A stretch of 64,000 nt of DNA from Prevotella sp. UBA2742 (lineage in GTDB: Bacteria > Bacteroidota > Bacteroidia > Bacteroidales > Bacteroidaceae), in contig DEJS01000005.1 in NCBI GenBank assembly GCA_002353485.1, positions 1 through 64,000 on the forward strand, written 5' to 3'. Under the pieces are notes generated by a model. The model was not told where the DNA came from and searched no databases. It saw only the letters and a program-made list of their open reading frames with translations. Both the position numbers and the translations under genes were made by a program. Within the stretch, counting starts at the first letter, position 1. Each line of letters begins with the position of its first letter. Positions 8,315 through 17,516 of this stretch are shown in pieces.

Positions 8315-10960
8315 TTATTCCTGGAACAGCCAGTCTACCTCGCCCGAGGGACCGTTGAGGCCGCAGTCGCGGGCCTTGATGTCGCTCTGGGTGAAACCGG
8401 CCACCATGAGGATGCCCTTAGGCAGGCGCAGCGTGTGGCGGCCGGCGGGCAGGGAGTACTGGTGAATGTTGACCTTGGGCATCTGTACGATGCTGATGGC
8501 ATTGGTGAGCAGGGGCTCGGCCTGGCCGTATTCGTTGCCTGTGGCGTCGATTTCGAGCTTCGGGGCCTTGGCGAACTTGCGGTCGTCGTCCTTGAAAAGG
8601 CCTACCAGCAGCTTGACGGGCTCGGGGCTTTCGAAGCTGATGGCAGTACCCACGATGCGGGTGGTGTCGCGGTTGAGCACGAGGGCCTGCAGGCCGATGA
8701 GCTCGGGGGCGATGGAGTCGACGGGCGTGTCGGGACGGTTCTCGAAGAGGACGGCACCCTTCTGGAGGGGCACGGTGGACTTGCCGTCGAGTATGCGGAC
8801 GCTGGCGGGCAGCGCAGCCGGTATCTTGACAGCGTTCTGTGCGGCAGGGCGCTTCAGCTTCTCGATGTTGGCTTTCAGGTTGTCCAGCTCGGCCTGATAG
8901 ACCTGGGCCAGCTCGCCCCATGTCTTCATCTTGCCCCCGTCGCCACCCACAGGGATGCGGCGCTGTGCGGTCTGCATCGAGTTGGCATAGAGGTAGTTCT
9001 TGTCGGCGGTCTCCGCCAGCTGGAGCCACAGCTTCTGGCTCTGTTCAAGCAGGGGCACGGCGTCGTCGAGGTAGCTTATATCCTTTGTCCACTTGTAGTT
9101 CAGCACCTGCTGGGCCGCCAGCACCTTGTAGCGGAAGGAACGGGCAAACAGGTAGTAGCTGAAGATGTCGGCCTCCAGTCGCTCGTACTCGTCGGCATGG
9201 CGCGTCGGCTTGATGCCGGCGAGGGTGAGAGCGTCGAGAGCTGCCTGACCGTGCAGCACGCACTGGTCTACAATGTCTATGGGCAGCTCGCCCTTGTGCG
9301 GCTGGCCGTTCCACTCCTTCTCTACATACTCGATGAGCTTCTCGCCCTCCGGACCGCAGCTCTCGTAGAAGCCGGGATAGATGGTGTATTTATAGGGATT
9401 CACCAGCTGGCCCATGGTCATGCCGAGGAGCAGCGTCTGGCGGTTGCCCTCGGTGATGCCGAAGCGGCGCAGCAACTTGGGGGCTATCTCGCCCGCCTCG
9501 TCGTAGGCGTTGAGCACATGGCCTGCAGCGATGGTGTCAATGCCGAAATAGTCGGCCAGCTGCCGTCGCCAGTAGCTGCGGTCGTCGCCGCGCTGCTCGT
9601 TCCAGGCATAGCGGCCCCAGGCCTGATACCACATCCAGTCGCGGTCCAGCTGCTTGAGGCGCTTGCCGTCGGGCAGACGGTCGGCGGTATAGGGCCAGTC
9701 CCAGTAGGAGGCCTGTGGATAGAGGTGCAGACCCTTGGAGTGGTGGGCGCGGTGCATGGCCTGCACCGTCTTCTGGATGAATGCCGGGCTGGACCACCGC
9801 CATGGTTCGAGGTTAGCCAGGATATGCACGTTGTCGATGTGTACGGGGGCGGCTGCTGCCAGCTGCTGGTGCGTCTCACCCCATGGTCCGCCGGGGGTAT
9901 AGGTGGTCAGCGACTCGCCAGTGTACTTCGACATGGTGTAGATGTTAGGATAGAGTGGCAACGATTCGCGGAGCACCAGTGGGCCGTCGGTGTCGTGAGA
10001 GCGCAGCACGACAGGAGGTATGTCCTTGCGACCTGAGGCCTGCAGACCATCCTTGATGCCGGGAATGATGGTTTCCTTCATCCATGTGACGTCGTCGTCG
10101 ATGGTGGCCATCGCCTCGCCTAAGCAGACAAGGAGGCCTACGTTGGGATAGTTCTGTATGAAGGCAGAAATGGACTTGCGGGTGTAGTCGGAGATGAGCG
10201 GTGTGATGGGCCGGTGGCGGTCCTGGGTCTTCAGTCCGTAGTGGTCGGCAAAGGGTTTGGAGAGAATGATGTTATAGAACATCTGTATGACCCAGATGCC
10301 GCGACGGTCGGCCTCCTTGGTCAGGAAGGAGAAGATGTCAACATTCTTCTTGAAGGTGGCGTCGTCTACTTCGAGGGCGAAGGGATAGTCCTTCAGCTTG
10401 ACCAGCGAGGCAAAGGGATGACCGTTCCAGAGGTAGAGCGAGTTGTACTTGTTCTCTACCATCATGTCGAGGTACTTCACCCACTCTTCCTTGTCGTAGA
10501 ACCAGGGGAAGTTCTCGGGGGTGTAGGGGTATTCATAGACGCCGTGACCGGGCAGGTAGACGGTTTTCTGCAGTCCGATGCATGTGCCGCGCATCACCAT
10601 CTGTGGTGAGTCGCTGACAGGCTTTACGGCTTCCAGGGCGCCCTCGAGCTTGGCACGCTCGGCCAGTTCCACGCAGCCGTAGATGACGCCAGTGGCATCA
10701 TTGCCTGTGACGGTAATGCCTTTCTTGCTTTTGGTGATGGTGTAGCCTTCGGCTGCTCCGCCGTTAGCATTGTTCAGTGTGACGGTCAGTCCCTTGTTGG
10801 GGGTTACCTCATAGCCCAGGGCAGAGAGTTTCTTCTGCAGGTATTCCTTGGCATACTGCTCTCGGCTGGAGGCTTTCTTGTTGATGACGATGTTTACTTG
10901 CTGTGCCATTGCCGAGAGGGCCACGGCCATTATCAGACTGAGGGCAAAGATTCTGTTCAT
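8315..10960 (-). CDS. Secreted GH67-like glycosidase (alpha-glucuronidase / alpha-galacturonidase-like)
   Basis: This 881-residue protein has a signal peptide (MNRIFALSLIMAVALSAMA). The N-terminal domain (VNIVINKKASSREQYAKEYL, then TITKSKKGITVTGND and GVIYGCVELAE) has the alpha/beta hexosaminidase-like fold that precedes the catalytic barrel in GH67 and GH20. A TIM-barrel region follows (VENKYNSLYLWNGHPF, GIWVIQMFYNIILSKPFADHYGL, VGLLVCLGEAMATIDDDVTW), with a helical C-terminal part and a closing beta domain. Length and layout match Bacteroidota proteins annotated as alpha-glucuronidase or alpha-D-galacturonidase; I cannot choose between them. It is the first gene of the minus-strand glycosidase cluster 10960-1045. 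No canonical promoter was found in the 170 bp upstream, which also hold the pnp terminator. Confidence 0.6.
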   Translation of the reverse strand: MNRIFALSLIMAVALSAMAQQVNIVINKKASSREQYAKEYLQKKLSALGYEVTPNKGLTVTLNNANGGAAEGYTITKSKKGITVTGNDATGVIYGCVELAERAKLEGALEAVKPVSDSPQMVMRGTCIGLQKTVYLPGHGVYEYPYTPENFPWFYDKEEWVKYLDMMVENKYNSLYLWNGHPFASLVKLKDYPFALEVDDATFKKNVDIFSFLTKEADRRGIWVIQMFYNIILSKPFADHYGLKTQDRHRPITPLISDYTRKSISAFIQNYPNVGLLVCLGEAMATIDDDVTWMKETIIPGIKDGLQASGRKDIPPVVLRSHDTDGPLVLRESLPLYPNIYTMSKYTGESLTTYTPGGPWGETHQQLAAAAPVHIDNVHILANLEPWRWSSPAFIQKTVQAMHRAHHSKGLHLYPQASYWDWPYTADRLPDGKRLKQLDRDWMWYQAWGRYAWNEQRGDDRSYWRRQLADYFGIDTIAAGHVLNAYDEAGEIAPKLLRRFGITEGNRQTLLLGMTMGQLVNPYKYTIYPGFYESCGPEGEKLIEYVEKEWNGQPHKGELPIDIVDQCVLHGQAALDALTLAGIKPTRHADEYERLEADIFSYYLFARSFRYKVLAAQQVLNYKWTKDISYLDDAVPLLEQSQKLWLQLAETADKNYLYANSMQTAQRRIPVGGDGGKMKTWGELAQVYQAELDNLKANIEKLKRPAAQNAVKIPAALPASVRILDGKSTVPLQKGAVLFENRPDTPVDSIAPELIGLQALVLNRDTTRIVGTAISFESPEPVKLLVGLFKDDDRKFAKAPKLEIDATGNEYGQAEPLLTNAISIVQMPKVNIHQYSLPAGRHTLRLPKGILMVAGFTQSDIKARDCGLNGPSGEVDWLFQE

Positions 10961-11065
10961 GTTTTTCCTTCTTGTGGTTTATTATATGACGTAGCCTGGT
11001 GGAAATTGTCATCGGTAGCATAATTAATAAGGTACGCGAGTGCGTCGTGTCGTGGAGAGGAGGAG

Positions 11066-11109
11066 CAAAGAAAACTCCCAGTAGGCAGGCGACCTGCTTA
11101 CCGGGAGTT
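11066..11109 (-). terminator. Rho-independent terminator of pnp
   Basis: Read on the minus strand, AACTCCC pairs with GGGAGTT around an inner stem (GTAAGCAGG with CCTGCCTAC) and is followed by TTTTCTTTG. It begins 22 bp past the pnp stop codon. Confidence 0.85.
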
Positions 11110-11131
11110 TGGGTTATGTATGTACTGACGC

Positions 11132-13459
11132 TTAGAAGTCCATCTTGTCGAGCTCGTCGGTGAAGTCCTTAGGCTCGTTAGTGGGCTCGTGGTAGTCTTC
11201 GTTACGCTCGCGGCGCTCTCCACGCTCAGGACGTGGACGACGCTCGCCGCGCTCAGGACGGGGACGGCGCTCGCCACGGTCAGGGCGTTCGCCACGCTCA
11301 CGGCGTGCGGGACGCTCCTGATAGCCCTCGGGCTTGTCGATGAGTACGCGGTGTGAGAGCTTGAACTTACCTGTCTTGGGGTCTATCTCGAGCAGCTTGA
11401 CAGTAATCTTGTCGCCCTCCTTGATGCCGGCCTCCTCGACGGTCTCGAGGCGCTTCCAGTCAATCTCAGAGATGTGCAGCAGACCGTCCTTGCCCGGCAT
11501 GAACTCCACGAAGCAGCCGTAGGGCATGATGCTGCGCACGGTGCCCTCATAGACTTCGCCTACCTCGGGGATGGCCACGATGGCGCGAATCTTGGCGATG
11601 GCAGCGTCGATGCTGGCCTTGTCGGGAGCGCTGACCTGTACCTTGCCCACGCCGTCAATCTCGTCGATGGTGATGGTGGCACCGGTGTCCTCCTGCATCT
11701 GCTGGATAATCTTTCCGCCCGGGCCAATGACGGCACCGATGAACTCCTTGGGAATGTCGAAGGCCTCGATACGGGGAACCTGGGGCTTCAGCTCGGCACG
11801 CGGCTCGCTGATGGTGTCGGTGATGCACTTCAGGATGTGCTCACGACCGGCCTTGGCCTGCATCAGTGCCTTCTCAAGAATGTCGAACGACAGACCGTCG
11901 CACTTGATATCCATCTGGGTAGCGGTCAGACCGTCCTTCGTACCGGTGGTCTTGAAGTCCATGTCGCCCAGGTGGTCTTCGTCGCCGAGGATGTCGCTGA
12001 GCACTGCGTACTTGTCTTCACCGGGGTTTTTGATGAGACCCATGGCGATACCCGAGACGGGCTTCTTCATGGGAACACCGGCGTCCATCAGTGCCAAAGT
12101 GCCGGCGCAGACGGTAGCCATAGAGCTGGAACCGTTAGACTCCAGAATCTGGCTCACCAGACGTACGGTATAGGGGAAGTCCTCAGGAATCTGACCCTTC
12201 AGAGCGCGCCATGCCAGGTGTCCGTGACCAATCTCACGACGGCCTACACCGCGCTGTGCCTTGGCTTCGCCCGTGCAGAACGGGGGGAAGTTATAGTGCA
12301 GCAGGAAGCGCATGTAGCTCTTGTCGAGCACGTCGTCTACCAGCTTCTCGTCGAGCTTGGTACCGAGTGTGCAGGTGGTCAGCGACTGGGTCTCGCCACG
12401 GGTGAAGATGCTGCTTCCGTGAGGCATGGGCAGGGGTGACACCTCGCACCAGATGGGACGGATTTCGTCGGTCTTACGACCGTCGAGACGGATGCCCTCG
12501 TCAAGGATGCAACGGCGCATGGCGTCGCGCTCTACATCGTGGTAGTAACGGTCCATCATGGCGTTCTTCTCCTCCAGCTCGTCCTCGCTCAGCTCGCTGT
12601 GCTCAGCAGCGTATTTCTCCTTGAAGTCCTCGAGAATCTTCTCAAAGGCCTCGGCGCGCTGGTGCTTCTCCAGAGCCTGCTTGGTGACGTCGTAGGCGGG
12701 CTGATAGAGCTCTTTGTTCATGCGCTCGCGCAGCTCCTCGTCGTTGACCTCGTGGTCGTACTCGCGCTTCACGTCCTTGCCGAGTTCCTTGGAGAGCTCG
12801 GTCTGCAGCTCACACATGGGCTTGATGGCGTCCATGGCAGCCTTCAGGGCACCCAGAAGGTCTTGCTCGGAGACTTCCTTCATCTCGCCTTCCACCATCA
12901 TGATGTTCTCGGCCGAGGCACCTACCATGATGTCCATGTCGGCTTCCTTCATCTGCTCGAAGGTAGGGTTGATGACATACTCGCCGTTGACACGAGCCAC
13001 GCGCACCTCAGAGATGGGGCACTCGAAGGGTATATCGGAACATGCCAATGCGGCCGATGCGGCAAAACCAGCCAAGGCATCGGGCTGGTCAACGCCATCG
13101 GCTGAGAACAGCATCACATTGACAAATACTTCTGCGTGATAGTTGCTTGGGAAGAGGGGACGGAGCACGCGGTCTACCAGTCGGCTGGTGAGAATCTCGT
13201 TGTCCGAGGCTTTGCCCTCGCGCTTGGTGAAACCGCCGGGGAAACGTCCTGCGGCGGCATACTGCTCTCTGTAGTCCACCTGCAGAGGCATGAAATCTGT
13301 TCCGGGAACTGCATCTTTTGCGGCACAAACAGTAGCCAGCAGTACGGTGTTGTTCATGCGTAGCATAACGCTGCCGTCGGCCTGCTTTGCCACTTTCCCG
13401 GTTTCAATTGTGATGGTTCTTCCATCAGGCAACTGAATACTTTTCGTAATTACGTTCAT
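11132..13459 (-). CDS. pnp: Polyribonucleotide nucleotidyltransferase (PNPase)
   Basis: This 775-residue protein is a 3'-to-5' phosphorolytic exoribonuclease of mRNA decay, cytoplasmic and trimeric in known members. Two RNase PH domains are visible (residues about 10-230 and 330-560, e.g. MLRMNNTVLLATVCAAKD and FTRGETQSLTTCTLGT), separated by the all-helical domain. A KH domain (FIGAVIGPGGKIIQQM) and an S1 domain (YEGTVRSIMPYGCFVEF) follow. The last 70 residues are a low-complexity basic tail built from repeats of RGERRPRPE, ending in an acidic segment; such tails are common in Bacteroidota PNPases and probably bind RNA. It is monocistronic, with its own promoter (13517-13547) and terminator. 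Confidence 0.97.
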   Translation of the reverse strand: MNVITKSIQLPDGRTITIETGKVAKQADGSVMLRMNNTVLLATVCAAKDAVPGTDFMPLQVDYREQYAAAGRFPGGFTKREGKASDNEILTSRLVDRVLRPLFPSNYHAEVFVNVMLFSADGVDQPDALAGFAASAALACSDIPFECPISEVRVARVNGEYVINPTFEQMKEADMDIMVGASAENIMMVEGEMKEVSEQDLLGALKAAMDAIKPMCELQTELSKELGKDVKREYDHEVNDEELRERMNKELYQPAYDVTKQALEKHQRAEAFEKILEDFKEKYAAEHSELSEDELEEKNAMMDRYYHDVERDAMRRCILDEGIRLDGRKTDEIRPIWCEVSPLPMPHGSSIFTRGETQSLTTCTLGTKLDEKLVDDVLDKSYMRFLLHYNFPPFCTGEAKAQRGVGRREIGHGHLAWRALKGQIPEDFPYTVRLVSQILESNGSSSMATVCAGTLALMDAGVPMKKPVSGIAMGLIKNPGEDKYAVLSDILGDEDHLGDMDFKTTGTKDGLTATQMDIKCDGLSFDILEKALMQAKAGREHILKCITDTISEPRAELKPQVPRIEAFDIPKEFIGAVIGPGGKIIQQMQEDTGATITIDEIDGVGKVQVSAPDKASIDAAIAKIRAIVAIPEVGEVYEGTVRSIMPYGCFVEFMPGKDGLLHISEIDWKRLETVEEAGIKEGDKITVKLLEIDPKTGKFKLSHRVLIDKPEGYQERPARRERGERPDRGERRPRPERGERRPRPERGERRERNEDYHEPTNEPKDFTDELDKMDF

Positions 13460-13516
13460 CTTGTTTTAAAACATCTAAAAAATAATACTTCTTGTGCGTC
13501 TTGCGCAAAACGGTTG

Positions 13517-13547
13517 CAAAGGTACACATTATTATATGAAGGAGCAA
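13517..13547 (-). promoter_or_regulatory. pnp promoter, Bacteroidota type
   Basis: The minus strand has TACCTTTG (13517-13524), matching the -7 consensus TAnnTTTG, and TTG at 13545-13547, 20 bp upstream, as the -33 element. The inferred start site leaves a leader of about 50 nt. The 320-bp divergent gap 13460-13780 holds this promoter and the one for the peroxidase gene, and nothing else recognised. Confidence 0.65.
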
Positions 13548-13687
13548 GGAATTGGAGTATAAATTATTGTTTTTTAGGAATTAAGGGGGTTGAGGGCGGG
13601 CTACAGGCTGTGTGCAGATGTTTTCGAAGTGTAGAAAGGTCGTGCGCGACAAATCGTTAATCATTGCTAAAGTTTCAAGCGAATTGA

Positions 13688-13717
13688 TTGCGATATAAAA
13701 GAGAATTACTATCTTTG
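13688..13717 (+). promoter_or_regulatory. Promoter of the glutathione peroxidase gene
   Basis: TTG at 13688-13690 and TATCTTTG at 13710-13717 have 19-bp spacing and match the Bacteroidota -33/-7 pair. The expected start is about 55 nt upstream of the ATG at 13781. Confidence 0.7.
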
Positions 13718-13780
13718 CATCGTGAACGACATAATGTAGTAAGTTACATATAAAGAATCAATTTAATAGAAAGAAACGTT

Positions 13781-14332
13781 ATGGATAAGATTTATGATTT
13801 CAAGGCTCTGACGAGCAGAGGTAAGGAAGTGGATTTTGCCCAGTTTGAGGGCAAGGTACTGATGGTGGTCAATACTGCCAGTAAGTGTGGGTTTACGCCA
13901 CAGTTTGAGGGTTTAGAGGCGCTGAACCAGAAATACAAGGATCAGGGACTGGTTATCATTGGTTTTCCCTGCAACCAGTTTAAGGAGCAGGATCCAGGCA
14001 ACGATGCCCAGATAGAGGAATTCTGCCAGCTGAACTACGGCGTGACGTTCCAGATAATGAAGAAGTGCGACGTCAATGGTCCTGCTGCTGAGCCTATCTT
14101 TGAGTATCTGAAGTCGCAGGCTCCCACCGAAGAGCATAAGGGATTGAAGGCCAAGGCTACGGCTGCTATGCTGAAGAAGCTGAGCAAGAGTATGGAGAAG
14201 GACAGCGACATTCTGTGGAATTTCACCAAGTTCCTGATTTCGAAAGATGGTACGCAGGTAAGGCGCTATAGTCCTATGACAGAACCAAAGGACATGGAGA
14301 AGGACATTGAGGAGCTTATAGCTAAGCGTTAA
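13781..14332 (+). CDS. Glutathione peroxidase family (thiol peroxidase)
   Basis: This 183-residue cytoplasmic protein has a thioredoxin fold, no signal peptide and normal length for bacterial GPx. The catalytic tetrad is visible: Cys36 in NTASKCGFTPQ, Gln in IIGFPCNQF, and Trp plus Asn in LWNFTKFL. With Cys instead of selenocysteine, such enzymes usually reduce hydroperoxides using thioredoxin (family knowledge). It is followed after about 50 bp by the remnant of a second, signal-peptide-bearing paralogue. Confidence 0.92.
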   Translation: MDKIYDFKALTSRGKEVDFAQFEGKVLMVVNTASKCGFTPQFEGLEALNQKYKDQGLVIIGFPCNQFKEQDPGNDAQIEEFCQLNYGVTFQIMKKCDVNGPAAEPIFEYLKSQAPTEEHKGLKAKATAAMLKKLSKSMEKDSDILWNFTKFLISKDGTQVRRYSPMTEPKDMEKDIEELIAKR

Positions 14333-14381
14333 GATAGGAGATGTTTTTCCAGAGGACTCATACATTAAAAGACTAGACGAG

Positions 14382-14716
14382 ATGAAGAAGATGTTGATGG
14401 TCTGCCTGATGGCAGCAATGGGGGCCCTCAGTTCGACAAGATAGATGTCAATGGCGAGCATGCTGCTCCTCTTTATGTGTGGCTGAAGAGTCAGAAGGGT
14501 TTCTGTGGCTTCAATACAGAAGACAAGATAGGCAAGTTCCTTGATGAGCGTTTCAAGAAGCAGGACCCGGACTATGCCAAGAATCCTGACATCAAGTGGA
14601 ACTTTACCAAGTTCTTGGTGTCGAAGGACGGCAGCGTACTGCAGCGTTTCGAGCCCACCGCTACTGCTGTAGACATGGAGCCAGCCATTAAGGCAGCGCT
14701 CAATGGGAAGGACTAA
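14382..14716 (+). pseudogene. Second glutathione peroxidase, internally deleted remnant
   Basis: The ATG at 14382 opens a typical signal peptide (MKKMLMVCLMAAMGALSS) that reaches a stop at 14442-14444. From about 14432 another frame encodes the C-terminal half of a GPx: FDKIDVNGEHAAPLYVWLK, then IKWNFTKFLVSKDGSVLQRF, to a TAA at 14714-14716. FDKIDVNG aligns with KKCDVNG of the intact neighbour. The whole N-terminal half with the catalytic Cys and Gln is gone, and the junction near 14425-14432 is out of frame. The simplest reading is a single deletion in an exported paralogue. Its end overlaps the convergent M24 gene by 4 bp. Confidence 0.8.
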
Positions 14717-16494
14717 ATAAGCGGAGAAGTAGCTTCACGCAACCACTGTCGCTCTGCTTCGTTGAGGTGGGGCGACAGTTTTTGATAGACCGTATTGTGA
14801 TAATCGTCGAGCCACAGCACTTCTGCTGGGGTGAGCAGTTCGGGCATGATGGGTGCCTTGTCGATGGGACAGAGGGTGAGGGTCTCAAAGCGCAGGAATC
14901 GCCCAAAGGCTGTCTCTGTGTATGGCTGGATGAGAAGCGTGTTTTCGATTCGCACACCAAATTTTCCTTCGAGATAGATGCCGGGCTCGTCAGTAATGGT
15001 CATACCGGCATGGAGGGGGGCAGGACGATACTCCATGCGAATCTGGTGAGGGCCTTCATGGACATTCAGGTAGGACCCTACGCCATGGCCTGTTCCATGC
15101 AGGAAGTTAAGTCCTTCGCTCCATAGGTCGCGCCGGGCAATGGCATCAAGCTGTGTACCGCTGGCTCCGTCAGGGAAACAGAGTAGCTGCAGCTGTATGT
15201 GACCTTTCAGCACCAGTGTGTAGATGCGGCGCTGCTCTTCGGTGACAGGGCCGAGGGCAATGGTACGTGTGATGTCGGTAGTTCCGTCCTGGTATTGCGC
15301 TCCGCTGTCGATGAGCAGGAGTCCTTGTGGCTTCAGTGTGGAAGCTGTCTCAGTAGTGGCTTCATAGTGTACGATGGCGCCGTGTTCCTCATAGGCAGCT
15401 ATGGTGTCGAAGGACAGTCCCTGGAACAAAGGCTGTTCAGCGCGCAGTGCAGTGAGATGCTCGTCGATGGTCATTTCTGTCTGTCCTCCGGCCTCGACAG
15501 CAGGTTTCAGCCAGCAGAGGAATTTAGCGAGTGCGACGCCGTCGCGCAGCATGGCATTGCGAAAGCCTTGCTGTTCAGTTTTGTTCTTGATGGCCTTGAG
15601 CGTGGGCACAGGTGACTCACTCTTGACAATCTGCTGTGCATGGATGGCTTGCATCAGGGTGTAGTTCACCTCGTCAGGGTCAGCCAGGATGTTGTACTCA
15701 GGATATTGCTTCAGGGCTTCTTTGATGGTAGCGTATGGGGCCGTGTCGATGTTGCTGTCTCTAAGACATGCACTGGCTTCGGCAGTGAGCTTGCCTTCGT
15801 GTACAAAGAGTGTGGCTCGCTGGGTGGTGATGAGCAGGTAGGCTATGAAGACAGGATTGCAGTGCACGTCATTGCCACGTAGGTTGAGGGTCCATGCGAT
15901 GTCGTCGAGTGCAGCCATCAGCATGCCATCGGCATGTTTTTCGCGCAAGGCTTTTCGAATGCGTTTCAGTTTTGAGACAGTATCCTCGCCAGCATATTCG
16001 AGGGGTTGTGGTATGATGGGTGCCATAGGTATTGGCGGTCTGTTGGTCCAGATGCGTGTAAGAGGGTCGAAGTTGGTGCGCAAGGTCAGTCCACCCTGTT
16101 GGCGCAGGCTGCTGATGAGTTCTTCGACGTAATTGGCTGTCGATGTCATGCCATCGATGCCTACCTCCTTGTCGTCGTTGTCTGCCAGTTCCTTGCCCAG
16201 CCATTCGGCGATGGTGGGCGTGCCTTCTGTCTTTAGCCGCATGAGCTGATATCCTGTGCCTTCCAGCTGTTGTCTGGCAGCAATGAAGTAGCGTGAGTCG
16301 GTCCACAGGGCTGCACTATGGAGTGTGACCACTGCTGTGCCAGCAGAGCCGTTGAAGCCACTGATCCATTCGCGTCCTTTCCAGTGGTTGGCAGTGTATT
16401 CAGAATTATGGGGGTCGGTGGTAGGGAAGATGTAGGCAGCCAGATGCTCTCGTCTCATCTCTTCGCGCAGGGCGGCAAGTCGTTCTTTTATCAT
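14713..16494 (-). CDS. Xaa-Pro aminopeptidase, M24 family
   Basis: This 593-residue protein has no signal peptide. Two creatinase-like N-terminal domains (TAYIFPTTDPHNSEYTA-type start, SGFNGSAGTAVV, ALWTDSRYFIAA) precede a pita-bread catalytic domain. The metal ligands are visible in LLIDSGAQYQDGTTDITRT (two Asp), GTGHGVGSYLNVHEGP (His), TITDEPGIY (Glu) and GVRIENTLL (Glu). It removes N-terminal residues preceding proline (family knowledge). The three-domain length matches the aminopeptidase P1/XPNPEP1 type. It appears monocistronic and converges on the GPx remnant. Confidence 0.93.
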   Translation of the reverse strand: MIKERLAALREEMRREHLAAYIFPTTDPHNSEYTANHWKGREWISGFNGSAGTAVVTLHSAALWTDSRYFIAARQQLEGTGYQLMRLKTEGTPTIAEWLGKELADNDDKEVGIDGMTSTANYVEELISSLRQQGGLTLRTNFDPLTRIWTNRPPIPMAPIIPQPLEYAGEDTVSKLKRIRKALREKHADGMLMAALDDIAWTLNLRGNDVHCNPVFIAYLLITTQRATLFVHEGKLTAEASACLRDSNIDTAPYATIKEALKQYPEYNILADPDEVNYTLMQAIHAQQIVKSESPVPTLKAIKNKTEQQGFRNAMLRDGVALAKFLCWLKPAVEAGGQTEMTIDEHLTALRAEQPLFQGLSFDTIAAYEEHGAIVHYEATTETASTLKPQGLLLIDSGAQYQDGTTDITRTIALGPVTEEQRRIYTLVLKGHIQLQLLCFPDGASGTQLDAIARRDLWSEGLNFLHGTGHGVGSYLNVHEGPHQIRMEYRPAPLHAGMTITDEPGIYLEGKFGVRIENTLLIQPYTETAFGRFLRFETLTLCPIDKAPIMPELLTPAEVLWLDDYHNTVYQKLSPHLNEAERQWLREATSPLI

Positions 16495-16513
16495 AATGGT
16501 ACTATTTTGGTTG

Positions 16514-16544
16514 CGAAGTTACAAAAAAATGCAATAATCTGCAA
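16514..16544 (-). promoter_or_regulatory. Possible promoter of the M24 gene
   Basis: The minus strand shows TAACTTCG (16514-16521), one mismatch from TAnnTTTG, with TTG at 16542-16544 about 20 bp upstream. The ATG is 20 bp downstream. Confidence 0.4.
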
Positions 16545-16564
16545 GGCTTTGCGTTATTTTATAC

Positions 16565-17506
16565 GTGTTCGAACGCAAATTAGTATTATTAGGTGTGATG
16601 CTTGTGGCCATGATGGAGGCTTCAGCGCAGCAGGACGCCTCCTTTGCCCACTATTGGGCCATGGAGCCGTCGTTCAATCCTGCTGCTGCTGGCAAGGAGT
16701 CGGTGATTAATGTGACGGGTGCATACGCCATGAGCATGACAGGCTTTGAGCATAACCCTAAGACGATGTATCTGGCAGGCGACATGCCTTTCTTCCTGCT
16801 GAACGCCTATCATGGTGTGGGTCTTCAGCTGATGAACGACGACATTGGCTTGTTTACCCATCAGCGTCTGGCTGTACAGTATGCCTACAAGCTGAAACTG
16901 CTTGGTGGAACGCTCAGCATAGGTCTGCAGGTGGGTATGCTGAGCGAGAAGTTCAAGGGCTCAGGGCTTGACTTGGAAGTGCCTGACGACCCGGCCTTCA
17001 CCCAGACAGACGCCACAGGTACAGCCCTCGACCTGGCTGCAGGTCTCTACTATAAACATCGTCAGTGGTATGCGGGTGTGTCTGTGATGCATGCCACTGC
17101 TCCCTCCATAGAATTGGGCGACAGAACGATACTTGACGTCAGCAGAACGTATTATTTGACAGGTGGATACAATATTCGGCTCAGAAATCCGTTGTTTACA
17201 ATACACCCCTCTGTCTTGGCACGCTACGATGGTGTTGGCTACAGGGTGGATGTGACAGGTCGTGTGAAGTACGAACACGAGAAGAAGATGTTTTATGCTG
17301 GTGTGGCCTATAGTCCTACCAACTCGGTAACGGCCATGATAGGTGGCAATTTCCATGGCATTAGCCTGGGCTACAGCTACGAGGCCTTTACCAACTCGGC
17401 TATTGGACTGGGCAAGGGCAGCCACGAGCTGTTTGTGGGCTACCAGACGACGCTGAACTTTGGAAAGAAGGGACGTAACCGTCATCAGAGTGTGAGAATA
17501 TTATAA
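16565..17506 (+). CDS. PorP/SprF-family type IX secretion outer-membrane protein
   Basis: This 313-residue protein starts with GTG at 16565; an ATG at 16598 would give a shorter signal peptide (MLVAMMEASAQ). The mature start QQDASFAHYWAMEPSFNPAAAGK is the hallmark of the PorP/SprF family, followed by beta-barrel strands ending near YQTTLNFG. In T9SS these proteins sit in the outer membrane and associate with the secretion complex or anchor cargo. Placement 10 bp ahead of gldK in a co-directional run with gldKLMN supports the role. Many genomes carry several SprF paralogues, so the exact partner is not certain. Confidence 0.85.
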   Translation: MFERKLVLLGVMLVAMMEASAQQDASFAHYWAMEPSFNPAAAGKESVINVTGAYAMSMTGFEHNPKTMYLAGDMPFFLLNAYHGVGLQLMNDDIGLFTHQRLAVQYAYKLKLLGGTLSIGLQVGMLSEKFKGSGLDLEVPDDPAFTQTDATGTALDLAAGLYYKHRQWYAGVSVMHATAPSIELGDRTILDVSRTYYLTGGYNIRLRNPLFTIHPSVLARYDGVGYRVDVTGRVKYEHEKKMFYAGVAYSPTNSVTAMIGGNFHGISLGYSYEAFTNSAIGLGKGSHELFVGYQTTLNFGKKGRNRHQSVRIL

Positions 17507-17516
17507 ATAAGGATAA

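Noticed and set aside
8435..10036. 533-codon open frame on the plus strand opposite the GH67-like gene
   Set aside because: It is antisense to a gene with clear signal peptide and domain structure, has no recognisable domain, and is explained by the G/C-rich third-position bias.
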